A stretch of DNA of 64,000 bases from an uncultured Prevotellaceae bacterium (GTDB taxonomy: Bacteria > Bacteroidota > Bacteroidia > Bacteroidales > Muribaculaceae), in contig ONJS01000012.1 of NCBI GenBank assembly GCA_900318205.1, positions 1 to 64,000 of the forward strand. The letters are read 5' to 3'. Of this stretch, positions 16,359 to 25,982 are shown piece after piece. The notes under the pieces are model-generated. The model was not told the origin of the DNA and ran no database searches. It saw nothing but the letters and a program-made list of their open reading frames with translations. A program made the translations under genes and the position numbers. Every line of letters begins with the position of its first letter. The stretch's first letter is position 1.

Positions 16359-19019
16359 TTATTCGGGCCAGGAGGTTCTCAGGAGGTAGTCGATGAGGGC
16401 GGTGATGTCGTTGATGTTGATGGCTGAGTCGAGGTTGCAGTCGGCGTTGTCGAGGTTGATGCCGTCGTCGTTACCGCTGAGGAGGTAGCTGATGAGGTCG
16501 GTAACATCGGTGATGTTGACGGTGCCGTCTTCATTGACATCGCCGCGCAGGAGTCCGCCCTGCTTGGTCAGGCTCCACACGGTGAGGTGACCTCCGGGAT
16601 AGTACTGGTAGATGGTCACGTGGCGGGAGTCGATGACCTCGGCGTTGAGCCAGTTGGCCTGATAGGAATTGGCATCGGCACTGGCTGTCTGTGCAACACT
16701 GACGAGCGGCGTAGCCGCATTGACCTCGGCCACGGCAAATCCGTCACGATAATTGCTCAGTGTGGGATAAACCATCAGTTCCATGCCGTTCCAAATGAAG
16801 GGGAAGGTGCCGTTGCAGTTACCCTTGTTCGGCAGTGAGATATCCGTTGCAGAGAATCCGTCACCACTGAATGCCAGTTTCTTGAGCGTACTGGAGCGGT
16901 TGACGTAGAGGATAGCATCGTCCCCATTGAGGTCGGTGTAGTAATTGAGCACCGTGCCGCTGTTGGGAGCCACGCCGTCGCAGTTGGCGAGGTAGGTGTC
17001 ATCGGTATTGATTTCGCCGTCAGTGAACTTGATGCGGCTGATGGTGGTGCCGCTGGTGGCGCCCACGAGGTAGAGTTCACCGTCCTCCATCAGATTTCCC
17101 ATCGGGAAGCCCATGTTGTCGCTGCGGCCGAAGTTGATGACCTCGGCGGGTAGGGTGTGGGTCACCACATCGCCCGTAGCGGGGTTGATGACCTTGAGTT
17201 GGGGACTGCTTGCCCAGGAATCGGGGAAGTGGGCGTTGCTGACCACCAGGTTGCCTGCCTGGTCGCGGGTGAGGCCCACGTTGATGCCGCCCTCAAAGGT
17301 CTCGCTTGTCAAGCCGTTGCGGTCCACCACGAGGATGGTGCTTGTGCCCTTGTCGTTGATATAGAACTTGCCGTTCATGCCGAAGCCTTGGCGGGCATCT
17401 GCCATGTTAAGAAAGCTGAGGTTGTTGATTTCCCAGACTTTCTCGATACTGTAGGTGACGGGTGTGGGCTGCTCAGGGTCAATGGGATTGTCGTTCACAC
17501 CCAGATAGGCGGGCTCGCTCTCGTTGCCGTAGCCATCGATGACGCACACGGCATACCAGTAGCCCTCCTGATTGGCATCGGGCAGCGAATAGGACGGTTT
17601 GTAGGTGACACCTAGCAGATAGTCGCTCCTGATGCCGTCATATTTCTCGCTCATGGCATTCTCGACAGTGACCTCGGCGGGCACAGCATAGACCGAGTAT
17701 TTTACCAATGTGCCCTTTTGGACAGACCAACTGAGGTCGGCGCCGCTCTTGGCGAGTTCGGTGGGCGTGCCGTAGCCCGGAGCCGTCTTCCACGTCACAG
17801 CGGGAATCATAGCGGGACGCTGGAAGGCATTGGCCAGCAGGTAGTTGCCCAAGCCGCTGACGCCGTTGTTGTTGCCGTTGATGTTCTTGGCGCTATAGAG
17901 GACGACACCGGGGGCATTGTCCTCAGTATATTGGCGTGAATAGTTAATCTGCTGGGCGATTTCGGCCCAATCGCTGGTGGTGTTGCTCTGTGAAGCGAGG
18001 AACGAGATGCTGTGGCTCGCATAGTGGTGACGGCCATAGTGCTTGGCGATGTAGCTCCACCACTTGGTCAAGGGCCCGAAGGGGTTGGTCGCATGGTTGG
18101 TCTTCCAGTAGAGTTGTGGGGAGATATAATCAATCGTACCCTGTTCTAACCATGCCAGCGGGTCGCTGAAGATACCGTTGAACTGCCAGTCGCTGCCTGT
18201 GGGGCAGGGGGTGACGCCATGCTGCCCTGCCGATGTGCTGGCGGTGCCAGCCACGCCGGCGGGACTGATGCCGAAACGCACTTCGGGTTTGGTGTCCTGA
18301 ATCATGTAATAGACATCCCTGACCATCATGTTGACGTTGTTGCGACGCCAGTCGGCAAAGGTCATGTCCACATTGGAATCGTTCCACAGGTTGTAATCCT
18401 CGGCCTTGTTGGTTGTGGGGATGCCGTTGGGATAGAAATAGTCGTCAAAGACGATGCCGTCCACATCATAGTTGGTGATGATTTCCCTGATTACGTCCAC
18501 GATGCGCTGGCGCGTCTCGGGCAGTCCGGGATTGAGGATCGTTGTAGTCGTGTTGCCACTGGTATAGGATAGCAGCATGCCTCTGTTTTTCAGATCCTGA
18601 TCTTGGGCCGTATTCCAGTTGGACCCTGTGCTCCAGCGATAGGGGTTGACCCATGCATGGCACTGGATGCCTCGTGCGTGGCACTGCTCGACGGCATACT
18701 GCAGCGGGTCGTAGCCCGGGTTCTTGCCGCGGGTGCCCGTCAGGTAGCTGGACCAAGGCTCGTAGCTGGACTGGTACATCGCGTCGCACATCGAGCGCAC
18801 CTGGAAGAAGATGGCATTGAAATTCTGGGCCTTGAGGTTGTCGAGATAGGCGTTGAGCTCAGCTTTTTGGGCGCTGGCGTTGTTGGTTGTCGTTGGCCAA
18901 TCGATGCCCCATACCGTTGCGACCCATGCGGCACGCATTTCGCGTTTCAATGCCTCGTCGGCATTGATGCCCACTGTAATCGTCAAAGACAAGAGTAGAA
19001 GTAAGATTTTTTTCATCAT
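16359..19019 (-). CDS. Secreted GHL10-family glycoside hydrolase-like protein with dockerin
   Basis: The 886-aa protein has a signal peptide (MMKKILLLLLSLTITVGINA), then the GHL10 (former DUF187) TIM-barrel: REMRAAWVATVWGIDWP, FNAIFFQVRSMCDAMY, GIQCHAWVNPYRW and DGIVFDDYFYP, with the acidic residues expected of the active site. A fibronectin-like linker (about 420-520) and a beta-propeller-like region (about 530-800) follow. The C-terminus is a dockerin type I pair: GDVNEDGTVNITDVTDLISY and a second, more degenerate copy (DCNLDSAININDITALIDY). GHL10 enzymes are thought to act on peptidoglycan- or amino-sugar-like glycans. It is exported; the substrate is unknown. Confidence 0.88.
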   Translation of the reverse strand: MMKKILLLLLSLTITVGINADEALKREMRAAWVATVWGIDWPTTTNNASAQKAELNAYLDNLKAQNFNAIFFQVRSMCDAMYQSSYEPWSSYLTGTRGKNPGYDPLQYAVEQCHARGIQCHAWVNPYRWSTGSNWNTAQDQDLKNRGMLLSYTSGNTTTTILNPGLPETRQRIVDVIREIITNYDVDGIVFDDYFYPNGIPTTNKAEDYNLWNDSNVDMTFADWRRNNVNMMVRDVYYMIQDTKPEVRFGISPAGVAGTASTSAGQHGVTPCPTGSDWQFNGIFSDPLAWLEQGTIDYISPQLYWKTNHATNPFGPLTKWWSYIAKHYGRHHYASHSISFLASQSNTTSDWAEIAQQINYSRQYTEDNAPGVVLYSAKNINGNNNGVSGLGNYLLANAFQRPAMIPAVTWKTAPGYGTPTELAKSGADLSWSVQKGTLVKYSVYAVPAEVTVENAMSEKYDGIRSDYLLGVTYKPSYSLPDANQEGYWYAVCVIDGYGNESEPAYLGVNDNPIDPEQPTPVTYSIEKVWEINNLSFLNMADARQGFGMNGKFYINDKGTSTILVVDRNGLTSETFEGGINVGLTRDQAGNLVVSNAHFPDSWASSPQLKVINPATGDVVTHTLPAEVINFGRSDNMGFPMGNLMEDGELYLVGATSGTTISRIKFTDGEINTDDTYLANCDGVAPNSGTVLNYYTDLNGDDAILYVNRSSTLKKLAFSGDGFSATDISLPNKGNCNGTFPFIWNGMELMVYPTLSNYRDGFAVAEVNAATPLVSVAQTASADANSYQANWLNAEVIDSRHVTIYQYYPGGHLTVWSLTKQGGLLRGDVNEDGTVNITDVTDLISYLLSGNDDGINLDNADCNLDSAININDITALIDYLLRTSWPE

Positions 19020-19196
19020 AACGATAAGTTTTAGAGGATTTTTTGAAGTTCTTTTTACTTAATAGCCACAAAGTTAGAGATTATTTCCAAATTTTTTCTC
19101 ATCTTTGTGCAACTTTTTTGAACCTATGCAACGTCTAATGCATGAAAACGGCTTAAAGCCATAAACTATTAACAACGACTTAAAAGAAATAAAAAA

Positions 19197-20120
19197 ATGA
19201 GAAAGACGATTTTATTATTTGCAATGATGCTGACGATGACGCTCGCAGCCGCAGCAGGCCCCGTCATCAAAGCTACACCGGCCAAGAGTAAGGCCAACAC
19301 CAACGTTGAGTTCAAGGGAGACTCGATTGTCATTACCGATGAGGATCAGGCTGTGACCTTGAGCGGCCTGCCCGAGATGAAGAAGGTGCGTGACAAAATC
19401 AACCGTGCCCTTGACGATACCCTCAATGCCGGAAGTGGCACTACGGTGGAAATCGGAGACAGCCACGGTGAATTGTCACCCGAGGACGTGAAAGAGATCA
19501 GCAACCATTGGGCTAGTGTGGTCAAGCAAATGACCATCAGCGGAACTTTCTGTTTGCTGGGAATTGTAGCCTTGGTATTGTTCTTCCGCTTCCTGAACCG
19601 CCGCAACAAGTACCGTGTCATCGAGAAGGCCATCGAGAACAACTATCCGCTCAACGAAATCTCGCTGAATGACACACGTCGCAGTGCCATCTATGTGCAG
19701 CAGCCTATTGTGACTGCTCCTCCCATGGCCAATGGTGCTGCCGCTCAGCAGCCAGGCCAAGTGCCTGTGGGTACGCCCATCGCTGGGCAGACCGCTGCCA
19801 ATCCCATCGTGATGACCGACATGGTCAACTGGCGTGCCTTGATGCCCGCTATCAAGTGGATCGGGTGGGGAACCCTGCTGGTACTCTTCAGCGTAGCAAT
19901 TGGTGATGCTGAGAATCCGTTCTGGCCCATCGGTTTGGCACTGATCGTGGTGGGTGTGTGCAAGGGCTTCATTCTCTACAAGGAGCAGAAGTCACTGCAA
20001 GAGGCATGGAAGCGTGGCCAGCAGATGCAATCCCGCGAGCCCATGCGTGAGGGAATTCCCGTGCCTCCTCCCTTTGATGAGGACTACAAGGAGGATGACA
20101 ATACCTATCAGCCCTATTAA
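19197..20120 (+). CDS. DUF6249-type membrane protein with signal peptide
   Basis: The 307-aa protein has a cleavable signal peptide (MRKTILLFAMMLTMTLAAAA), an extracytoplasmic acidic segment, a membrane helix at about 114-133 (GTFCLLGIVALVLFFRF), the family's NRRNKYRVIEKAIENNYPL motif, a proline/glutamine-rich linker, and two more helices at about 223-263. The C-terminus is charged. DUF6249 proteins typically sit next to an ECF sigma factor in Bacteroidales, as here (sigma gene 63 nt downstream). Function is unknown; a role in sensing membrane state for the sigma factor is inference. Confidence 0.82.
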   Translation: MRKTILLFAMMLTMTLAAAAGPVIKATPAKSKANTNVEFKGDSIVITDEDQAVTLSGLPEMKKVRDKINRALDDTLNAGSGTTVEIGDSHGELSPEDVKEISNHWASVVKQMTISGTFCLLGIVALVLFFRFLNRRNKYRVIEKAIENNYPLNEISLNDTRRSAIYVQQPIVTAPPMANGAAAQQPGQVPVGTPIAGQTAANPIVMTDMVNWRALMPAIKWIGWGTLLVLFSVAIGDAENPFWPIGLALIVVGVCKGFILYKEQKSLQEAWKRGQQMQSREPMREGIPVPPPFDEDYKEDDNTYQPY

Positions 20121-20183
20121 TACTGAGCGTATAGAACACAATCTTAGTGGCTTAGTGATTGTAGAAGATAAAGTAACAAAACA

Positions 20184-20714
20184 ATGCTTTCCAAGCTTGA
20201 TGAAATAAGACTGCTGTCGCAATGCGCCCTGGCCGACAATCGGGACGCATTCGGCAGGCTCGTTGAGGCCTATCAGCCGCGCGTGCGCCGGTTCCTGCTG
20301 AACCTGACCACGGGCGACGAGATGCTGACCGACGACCTGGCGCAGGAGACGTTCATCAAGGCTTATGTGGGCATCCGCGGGTTCAAGGGGCTTTCGTCTT
20401 TCGGCACCTGGCTATACCGCATTGCCTACAATGAGTTCTACAACCACACGCGTCGCCACCAGGAGGATCACGTCGAGGATATCGCCCGCTTGGGTGAGGT
20501 GAGCACGGCTGCAATCGACGCCATTGACGCCTCGATGACGGTGCAGGAGGCACTGGCTCACCTCAATGACAATGAGCGTGTCGCCGTCACCTTGTTCTAT
20601 ATCGAGGATCAGCCCCTCAAGCAGGTGGCGAAGATCATGCAGATGCCCGAAGGCTCAGTGAAGTCACTCATCCACCGAGCCAAAGGCAAGATGAGGACGC
20701 TGATAGATACTTAA
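20184..20714 (+). CDS. ECF-type RNA polymerase sigma factor
   Basis: The 176-aa protein contains region 2 (LTDDLAQETFIKAYVGIRGF, then FGTWLYRIAYNEFYNHTRR) and region 4 (LFYIEDQPLKQVAKIMQMPE, GSVKSLIHRAKGKMR). It is more canonical than the sigma factor at 8858 and unrelated in operon context. It is encoded between a DUF6249 membrane protein and a small two-TM protein, all in the same direction. Confidence 0.95.
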   Translation: MLSKLDEIRLLSQCALADNRDAFGRLVEAYQPRVRRFLLNLTTGDEMLTDDLAQETFIKAYVGIRGFKGLSSFGTWLYRIAYNEFYNHTRRHQEDHVEDIARLGEVSTAAIDAIDASMTVQEALAHLNDNERVAVTLFYIEDQPLKQVAKIMQMPEGSVKSLIHRAKGKMRTLIDT

Positions 20715-20822
20715 TTCTATTGAAACTAAAACCGCCCTGGCGGGCGGGAAATTAAAAGAAAATTTTAAAAAAATAATTTGTTTAATTTCCCGTGCAAAGC
20801 ACGGCAAAATAAGGAAACGACC

Positions 20823-21137
20823 ATGAACGATATTGAAGACAAGAAACTGGCGCAGATGCTTAAGCAGGGCGCACATGACCCAGGGGAAAATCCCTGGTTC
20901 ACCCGCCGTGTGCTCAACAAGCTGCCCGAGAAACAACCGCGCGGCTCATGGGCCACGACGGTTGTGTATGCCATCGCCCTGGTGGTATGTGCCATCTGCT
21001 GGCTAATGATGTGGCGCGGCCAGGATTGGGGTGCAGTCACCGTACGCGACGTCCTCTACAACTTCATGATGGGTGCCGTTACCGTCACCGTCCTGTGGCA
21101 GACCATCGCCTCGGCGCTCCACGCTGCTGACGTGTAG
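20823..21137 (+). CDS. Small two-TM protein, possible anti-sigma partner
   Basis: The 104-aa protein has a cytoplasmic N-terminal segment (MNDIEDKKLAQMLKQGAHDP, then ENPWFTRRVLNKLPEK) and two membrane helices at about 41-60 and 75-98. Start: the frame extends upstream to 20778, but the ATG at 20823 follows the spacer directly and gives the conserved N-terminus. The ENPWFTRRVLNKLP segment is typical of small proteins encoded after ECF sigma genes in Bacteroidales, so it may hold the sigma factor at the membrane; this is inferred from position. Confidence 0.8.
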   Translation: MNDIEDKKLAQMLKQGAHDPGENPWFTRRVLNKLPEKQPRGSWATTVVYAIALVVCAICWLMMWRGQDWGAVTVRDVLYNFMMGAVTVTVLWQTIASALHAADV

Positions 21138-21161
21138 TACTGGAAACGGATAGAACAGATA

Positions 21162-21206
21162 AAAACGGAAATGACGGGGGTACACCTCCGTCATTTCCGT
21201 TTTATT
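21162..21206. terminator. Bidirectional terminator between convergent units
   Basis: AAAACGGAAATGACGG pairs with CCGTCATTTCCGTTTT (a stem of at least 16 bp, 21162-21203) with A and T runs on both sides. It serves the sigma operon (plus) and the lipoprotein gene (minus). Confidence 0.9.
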
Positions 21207-21223
21207 CGTTATTTCTTGGGCGA

Positions 21224-22249
21224 TTACTTGAGGCCCAGGAGTTCTTTGCTGCGGGCGAGGAGTTCCGGGTCCTTGATTCTCTGTAAGTCGCTTAAAGTCC
21301 ACTCGGGGTTGATGTCCTTGAGGCTCTGGATGAGGCCGCGAGTGACTTGGCTGTCGGGGTGGTCAAGGCACCATTGCATCATGCGCTGAGTATCGCAATA
21401 GAAGCGGTTCCACACGAGGATCTGGAAATCACCCAGCAGTTGAGCGGGCTCGGTGATGTGACCCTTTGCCTCGTGGAGGAAGGCTTCGACCCTGTCATAG
21501 AAGGTCGTGTCGCTCAAGGGCGTCCACGAGAGTACCTCCATCGCGCGTTTGTCGCGCCAGTAGTTGGTCAGCAGGGTAGTGTCGGCGCTATAGACGGTGC
21601 CGATTTTGCCCAGGGTGAAGATGCCGTCGTTGCCGATGGTGACAGGCACCTCGTTGTGGATGAACCACAGTGTGGAGTCGGTGTCCACGCCGTCGCGCTG
21701 CTGATTATAAGAAATCCAGCGACTCACGTTGATGGGTTTGCCCCACTTGTCGGGCACGACCATGCGCATCGAGTCGATGCCCATGTTGCGCGTGTGCTCG
21801 TCAATGTCGTCCCAGTAGGACAGGTTCACGGCGCCGCCGCACTCGCCCAGGCGCATGAAGTCAATCATGCCGTCCTTGCCATAGGTTGCCAGCCAACAGG
21901 TGCGCATATCGCTGTAGGACGTATGTCCCAGCAGCAGGGTAATGCCCTTGTCAGGGTAGTCCTTCACGCCCCACACAGAGACAATCGTGTTCATCGTGTC
22001 CACATACATCACCTTGTCGATGCCCAAGGCCTGGCAGTCAGCCAGGTCGAGGAACCTGTGGGGATATTTCTCGCCATCGTCGTCATAGCGGAGCTCGTTG
22101 CTGCTGAGGTTAAGCGAGTCGTCATACACGCCTACGCTGCACAGGAAATCGTGGCCGTTGTTGACCTCTTGCCCATGTTGCCACTTGCCAGTACATGACA
22201 CGATGGCCATGGCTACCAACATCATTGCTATTGCTCTCATTGTTCTCAT
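21224..22249 (-). CDS. Putative lipoprotein of unknown function
   Basis: The 341-aa protein has a lipoprotein signal (MRTMRAIAMMLVAMAIVSC, lipidated Cys19). The mature part holds aromatic- and aspartate-rich beta segments (LLLGHTSYSDMRTCWLATYG; VPVTIGNDGIFTLGK) and a helical C-terminus with RIKDPELLARSKELLG. The NDGIFTLG stretch and the C-terminal helices resemble the lipoproteins at 24156 and 24836, suggesting distant paralogues. No domain recognised. It ends at a terminator shared with the sigma operon. Confidence 0.75.
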   Translation of the reverse strand: MRTMRAIAMMLVAMAIVSCTGKWQHGQEVNNGHDFLCSVGVYDDSLNLSSNELRYDDDGEKYPHRFLDLADCQALGIDKVMYVDTMNTIVSVWGVKDYPDKGITLLLGHTSYSDMRTCWLATYGKDGMIDFMRLGECGGAVNLSYWDDIDEHTRNMGIDSMRMVVPDKWGKPINVSRWISYNQQRDGVDTDSTLWFIHNEVPVTIGNDGIFTLGKIGTVYSADTTLLTNYWRDKRAMEVLSWTPLSDTTFYDRVEAFLHEAKGHITEPAQLLGDFQILVWNRFYCDTQRMMQWCLDHPDSQVTRGLIQSLKDINPEWTLSDLQRIKDPELLARSKELLGLK

Positions 22250-22266
22250 AATTAAGATTTTTTATT

Positions 22267-22300
22267 CCCTAAAAACCTAAAGCCTAAAACCTAAAGCCTA
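22267..22300. repeat. CCTAAAA word repeats between a lipoprotein gene and ettA
   Basis: Tandem copies of CCTAAAAA, CCTAAAG, CCTAAAAC and CCTAAAGCCTA run into the ettA stop codon (TAG, minus strand). The same word family, in the other sense, follows the GH18 gene at 60085. Confidence 0.8.
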
Positions 22301-23992
22301 ATCCGTCAACTTGCGGTAACGCACGCGGGTGGGCTCCTCCTTGCCCAGACGCTTCAATTTGTTCTCCTCATACTCGCTGTAGCTGCCCTCGAAGAAGAAT
22401 ACGTTGCTATTGCCCTCGAAGGCGAGGATGTGGGTGCAGATGCGGTCCAGGAACCAGCGGTCGTGGCTGATGACTACGGCACAGCCGGCGAAGTCCTCGA
22501 GACCTTCCTCCAGTGCGCGCAGGGTGTTCACGTCGATATCGTTGGTGGGCTCATCGAGCAAGAGGACATTGCCCTCCTCCTTCAGTGCCAGCGCCAGTTG
22601 CAGGCGGTTGCGCTCACCACCCGAGAGAACACCGCACTTCTTCTGCTGGTCCACGCCGCTGAAGTTGAAGCGTGACAGGTAAGCACGGGCATTGACGTCG
22701 CGTCCACCCATGCGCAGCAGTTCCACACCGCCTGAGATGACCTCATAGACCGTCTTGTCGGGGTCGATACTCGTGTGCTGCTGATCGACATAGACCGCCT
22801 TGACCGTCTCGCCGACTTCAAATATACCGCTGTCGGGCTTCTCGAGACCCATGATGAGGCGGAAGAGCGTCGTCTTGCCGGCGCCGTTGGGACCGATGAC
22901 GCCCACGATGCCGTTGGGAGGCAGCATGAAGTTGAGGTCGTCGAACAGCAGTTTGTCACCGAAGGCCTTAGCCACATGCTGTGCCTCGATGACCTTGTTG
23001 CCCAAGCGCGGACCGTTGGGGATGAAGATTTCGAGTTTCTCCTCTTTCTCCTTGACGGTCTCGTTCAGCAGTTTGTCGTAACTGTTCAGACGGGCCTTAC
23101 CCTTGGCCTGACGGGCTTTGGGAGCCATGCGTACCCATTCCAGCTCGCGCTGCAGGGTCTTCTGGCGCTTGCTCTCGGTCTTTTCTTCTTGTGCCAGGCG
23201 CTGGGTCTTCTGCTCCAACCAGCTGCTGTAGTTGCCCTTCCAGGGGATACCCTCGCCGCGATCCAGCTCCAGAATCCAGCCTGCCACGTGGTCAAGGAAG
23301 TAGCGGTCGTGGGTCACGGCGATGACCGTGCCCTCGTATTGCTGCAGGTGCTGTTCCAGCCAGTCGATGGACTCGGCATCGAGGTGGTTAGTGGGCTCGT
23401 CGAGCAGGAGAACGTCGGGTTTCTGCAACAGCAGGCGGCACAGTGCCACGCGGCGACGCTCACCACCGCTCAGATGCTCGGTCAGCTGGTCGCCCTCGGG
23501 GCAGCGCAGGGCGTCCATGGCACGCTCCAGACGGCTGTCGAGGTTCCAGGCATCGGTAGCATCGATGATGTCCTGTAATTCGGCTTGACGGGCAAACAGT
23601 TTGTCCATCTTCTCGGGGTCCTCGTAGTACTCGGGCATGCCGAATTTGAGGTTGATTTCCTCAAACTCCTTCAACGTATCCACCACGTGCTGCACACCTT
23701 CCTGCACGACCTCCTTGACCGTCTTGGTGGGGTCAAGTTGCGGGTCCTGAGGCAGATAACCGACCGTGTAGCCGGGGGCAAACACCACTTGGCCCTGGTA
23801 CTGCGTCTCCAGACCGGCGATAATCTTCATCAGCGTGGATTTACCCGCGCCGTTCAGACCGATGATGCCGATTTTGGCGCCATAGTAGAACGAGAGGTAG
23901 ATGTTCTTGAGGATTTGTTTCTGGTTCTGCTGGATGGTTTTGCTCACGCCTACCATCGAGAAGATAATTTTCTTGTCGTCAACTGTTGCCAT
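22298..23992 (-). CDS. ettA: Energy-dependent translational throttle protein EttA (ABC-F ATPase)
   Basis: The 564-aa protein has two ABC domains in tandem without membrane segments. The first has Walker A GLNGAGKS (45-52) and LSGGERRRVALCRLL; the second has GPNGAGKTT and LSGGERNRLQLALAL; both have LLLDEPTN Walker B motifs. The linker (RMAPKARQAKGKARLNSYDK) and N-terminus (IIFSMVGVSKTI) are characteristic of EttA. It binds the ribosomal E site and gates the first elongation cycles according to ATP/ADP ratio. A well-formed promoter lies just upstream. Confidence 0.96.
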   Translation of the reverse strand: MATVDDKKIIFSMVGVSKTIQQNQKQILKNIYLSFYYGAKIGIIGLNGAGKSTLMKIIAGLETQYQGQVVFAPGYTVGYLPQDPQLDPTKTVKEVVQEGVQHVVDTLKEFEEINLKFGMPEYYEDPEKMDKLFARQAELQDIIDATDAWNLDSRLERAMDALRCPEGDQLTEHLSGGERRRVALCRLLLQKPDVLLLDEPTNHLDAESIDWLEQHLQQYEGTVIAVTHDRYFLDHVAGWILELDRGEGIPWKGNYSSWLEQKTQRLAQEEKTESKRQKTLQRELEWVRMAPKARQAKGKARLNSYDKLLNETVKEKEEKLEIFIPNGPRLGNKVIEAQHVAKAFGDKLLFDDLNFMLPPNGIVGVIGPNGAGKTTLFRLIMGLEKPDSGIFEVGETVKAVYVDQQHTSIDPDKTVYEVISGGVELLRMGGRDVNARAYLSRFNFSGVDQQKKCGVLSGGERNRLQLALALKEEGNVLLLDEPTNDIDVNTLRALEEGLEDFAGCAVVISHDRWFLDRICTHILAFEGNSNVFFFEGSYSEYEENKLKRLGKEEPTRVRYRKLTD

Positions 23993-24041
23993 ATTTCAAT
24001 TGTGGTTATTTGTTATCTTTTATGTTTCTTCAGAATTCTTG

Positions 24042-24073
24042 CAAATTTACGCTAAAACCCCAACATCAGCAAC
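24042..24073 (-). promoter_or_regulatory. Bacteroidetes-type promoter of ettA
   Basis: On the minus strand GTTG (24070-24073) and TAAATTTG (24042-24049) are separated by 20 nt; the -7 element ends 49 nt before the ettA ATG. Confidence 0.7.
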
Positions 24074-24155
24074 TTTTTCCCGTATTTTTTCAAAGTAGGC
24101 CGCCATGGGCATTCAGGGATATACTGAGTTCCTTGGCTTTATCAGGGGATATCCT

Positions 24156-24830
24156 TTACTCCTGAATGGGGTGGTCTTGTGCCTTATACTGCTCTACGAT
24201 TTCTTCTTCGGGGATACCGTTGCGCAGTGTCTCGTGTTGGCTTTTTAGCGTGAAAAAGCCCTTGTTGTCAATCACGTATTCATCGTCCCACTCCACACGC
24301 CAGCCCTCGGTGAGGGTATGGTTCTTGAGGTAGATGCTGGTCAGTGTCAGGGCATGATGCACGACTACACGGACAGTGCTGTCGAAGGTGGCGCTGATGT
24401 CATGGGTATAGAAGCGGTTGCCGCCCAGACGCATTGGCCCTTTGTGCTCCTGGGTGTGGAATCTGCCCAGGTCCAAGGTGTGGATGCCGTAGCCGTCGCT
24501 TCCTCGGGTGGTGAGATAGACTTTGAAGTCGTTGGGGTCTTCGCTCAGCGGCACCAGGTAGGCTTCCAGCGTGCGTTTGCCGGCTATTTCGCGCATGCCG
24601 ATGAACAGGGTGCTGTCGGGCACCGTCAGGCCTGATTTCAGCTGAAGCGTCATGCGTTGGTCATCGGTGATGACGGGGTAAGCCAGCTCCGGAAAGCTGT
24701 CCTGTGAGAGGACATTGCGTCCCAGCTGAAGCTCGTTGGGAAGCGCGGGAAGGCTGCTCATCTGCTTAGTCGTGTTGATGTTGTTACAACCCATGAGTAG
24801 CAGGGTGACGATGGCGATTAGCGTTTTCAT
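24156..24830 (-). CDS. Putative lipoprotein, paralogue of the upstream one
   Basis: The 224-aa protein starts MKTLIAIVTLLLMGC, a lipobox giving a lipidated Cys15. The longer frame reaching 24893 overlaps the preceding gene and has a non-signal N-terminus, so the ATG at 24830 is chosen. The mature part contains SGLTVPDSTLFIGMREIAGK and EWDDEYVIDNKGFFTLKSQH, closely parallel to segments in the lipoprotein encoded just upstream (24836-25879). The two genes are 5 nt apart and co-transcribed. Function unknown. Confidence 0.78.
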   Translation of the reverse strand: MKTLIAIVTLLLMGCNNINTTKQMSSLPALPNELQLGRNVLSQDSFPELAYPVITDDQRMTLQLKSGLTVPDSTLFIGMREIAGKRTLEAYLVPLSEDPNDFKVYLTTRGSDGYGIHTLDLGRFHTQEHKGPMRLGGNRFYTHDISATFDSTVRVVVHHALTLTSIYLKNHTLTEGWRVEWDDEYVIDNKGFFTLKSQHETLRNGIPEEEIVEQYKAQDHPIQE

Positions 24831-24835
24831 CTTTG

Positions 24836-25879
24836 TTACAGGTGTTTGGTCAGGGGCTTGTCGTCCCACGAGTTGACGAGGGTGGTGAGCCACTGGCGGG
24901 CATCGGGGTCCTCGATGCGGGCGATTTCCTCGAGTAGGGCGGGGCGGTGGTGTGTCGGCATCTTGAAGCAGGGCAGCAGGCGGTTGCCCGCATTGCGGTG
25001 TGCCGCCATCCAGTGCAGGAAGCGCTGGGGATTCATGTTGTAGAGTTGTATCACATCCCAGGGAAAGGGGTTGTACTCGTAGTCGGGGTCATAGGTGGAG
25101 TTGACCAGTTCGGTGTAGTCGTTCCAAGTGTCCATGATGCTGGGGTCGTGCAGGGAGCACACCAGCATGTCCCAAGACTTGAAATCGAGTGCGGCATACT
25201 GGTCCACCTCGCCCTTTTCCATCACCACGTGTTGTCCCTGCAGGACAAAGTGGCCCTTGTCGTTGATGATATAGTCCTGGTCCCATCCCTGTTGCCACAC
25301 GGGCTGACCCTTGAGGTCGTTGTAGAAGTCCATGGTCGCACGTCCCATGACACGGTGCAGCGTCAAGCGTTTGTCGTTGAAGGTGAAGTGTCCGTCAAGG
25401 GTGAAGACGGTGTCGTTGCTGGCGTCATCCAGGTGGATGCGCCAAATCAGGTGCTGCTCGCGCGCATTGATGGCGTCGAGCATTTTCCCCTGCTTGTCAT
25501 AGGTCATCAGGTCGAGACAGTAACCCCCATTGTTGCACTGGTAATAGGCGGCAAGGGTGATGTCGTTGCCCACGTCGCGCACGCCCAGTAGCAACCAATT
25601 GCTCATCGCGTCGGCAAATTTCACTCCTGCCGGGATAACGAGCGTTTCATATTGGTCGGGATTGAGTTTCAAGCCCTTGAGGTCGCTCATCTTTTGGTTG
25701 GGGTCACCGCAATAGACATCGGGCAAGGTGAGCGTGTCACCCAGCAACAGTTGGTCGGTGATTGTGATGCCCAGGCTGTCCAGAAAGGGGAATTTGTCGT
25801 TATAGACTTTTCCACTGTCGTTGCAGCTTGCCAGAAGTAATAGGAAAAGAGCAATGCCCCAAAAGAATGAAGTCCTCAT
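24836..25879 (-). CDS. Putative lipoprotein of unknown function
   Basis: The 347-aa protein has a lipoprotein signal (MRTSFFWGIALFLLLLASC, Cys19). Its middle part (SNWLLLGVRDVGNDITLAAY; WDQDYIINDKGHFVLQGQH) matches the shorter downstream paralogue, and it has an extra C-terminal helical segment (RFLHWMAAHRNAGNRLLP, then ARIEDPDARQWLTTLV) that the lipoprotein at 21224 also resembles. First gene of a two-lipoprotein unit. Likely outer-membrane or periplasmic; function unknown. Confidence 0.78.
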   Translation of the reverse strand: MRTSFFWGIALFLLLLASCNDSGKVYNDKFPFLDSLGITITDQLLLGDTLTLPDVYCGDPNQKMSDLKGLKLNPDQYETLVIPAGVKFADAMSNWLLLGVRDVGNDITLAAYYQCNNGGYCLDLMTYDKQGKMLDAINAREQHLIWRIHLDDASNDTVFTLDGHFTFNDKRLTLHRVMGRATMDFYNDLKGQPVWQQGWDQDYIINDKGHFVLQGQHVVMEKGEVDQYAALDFKSWDMLVCSLHDPSIMDTWNDYTELVNSTYDPDYEYNPFPWDVIQLYNMNPQRFLHWMAAHRNAGNRLLPCFKMPTHHRPALLEEIARIEDPDARQWLTTLVNSWDDKPLTKHL

Positions 25880-25982
25880 ATCGCGTTAAAAGAATCGTAC
25901 TGATTTGCAAAAGTACTAAAAAAACGCAAATTTTGTCCTCCACTCCCTGTAATCCTTGTTTTTTTACTAATTTTGCGGATTA

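Noticed and set aside
24831-24893. Longer N-terminus for the lipoprotein at 24156
   Set aside because: The extension overlaps the upstream gene in another frame and would bury the lipobox (LLLMGC); the ATG at 24830 is better.
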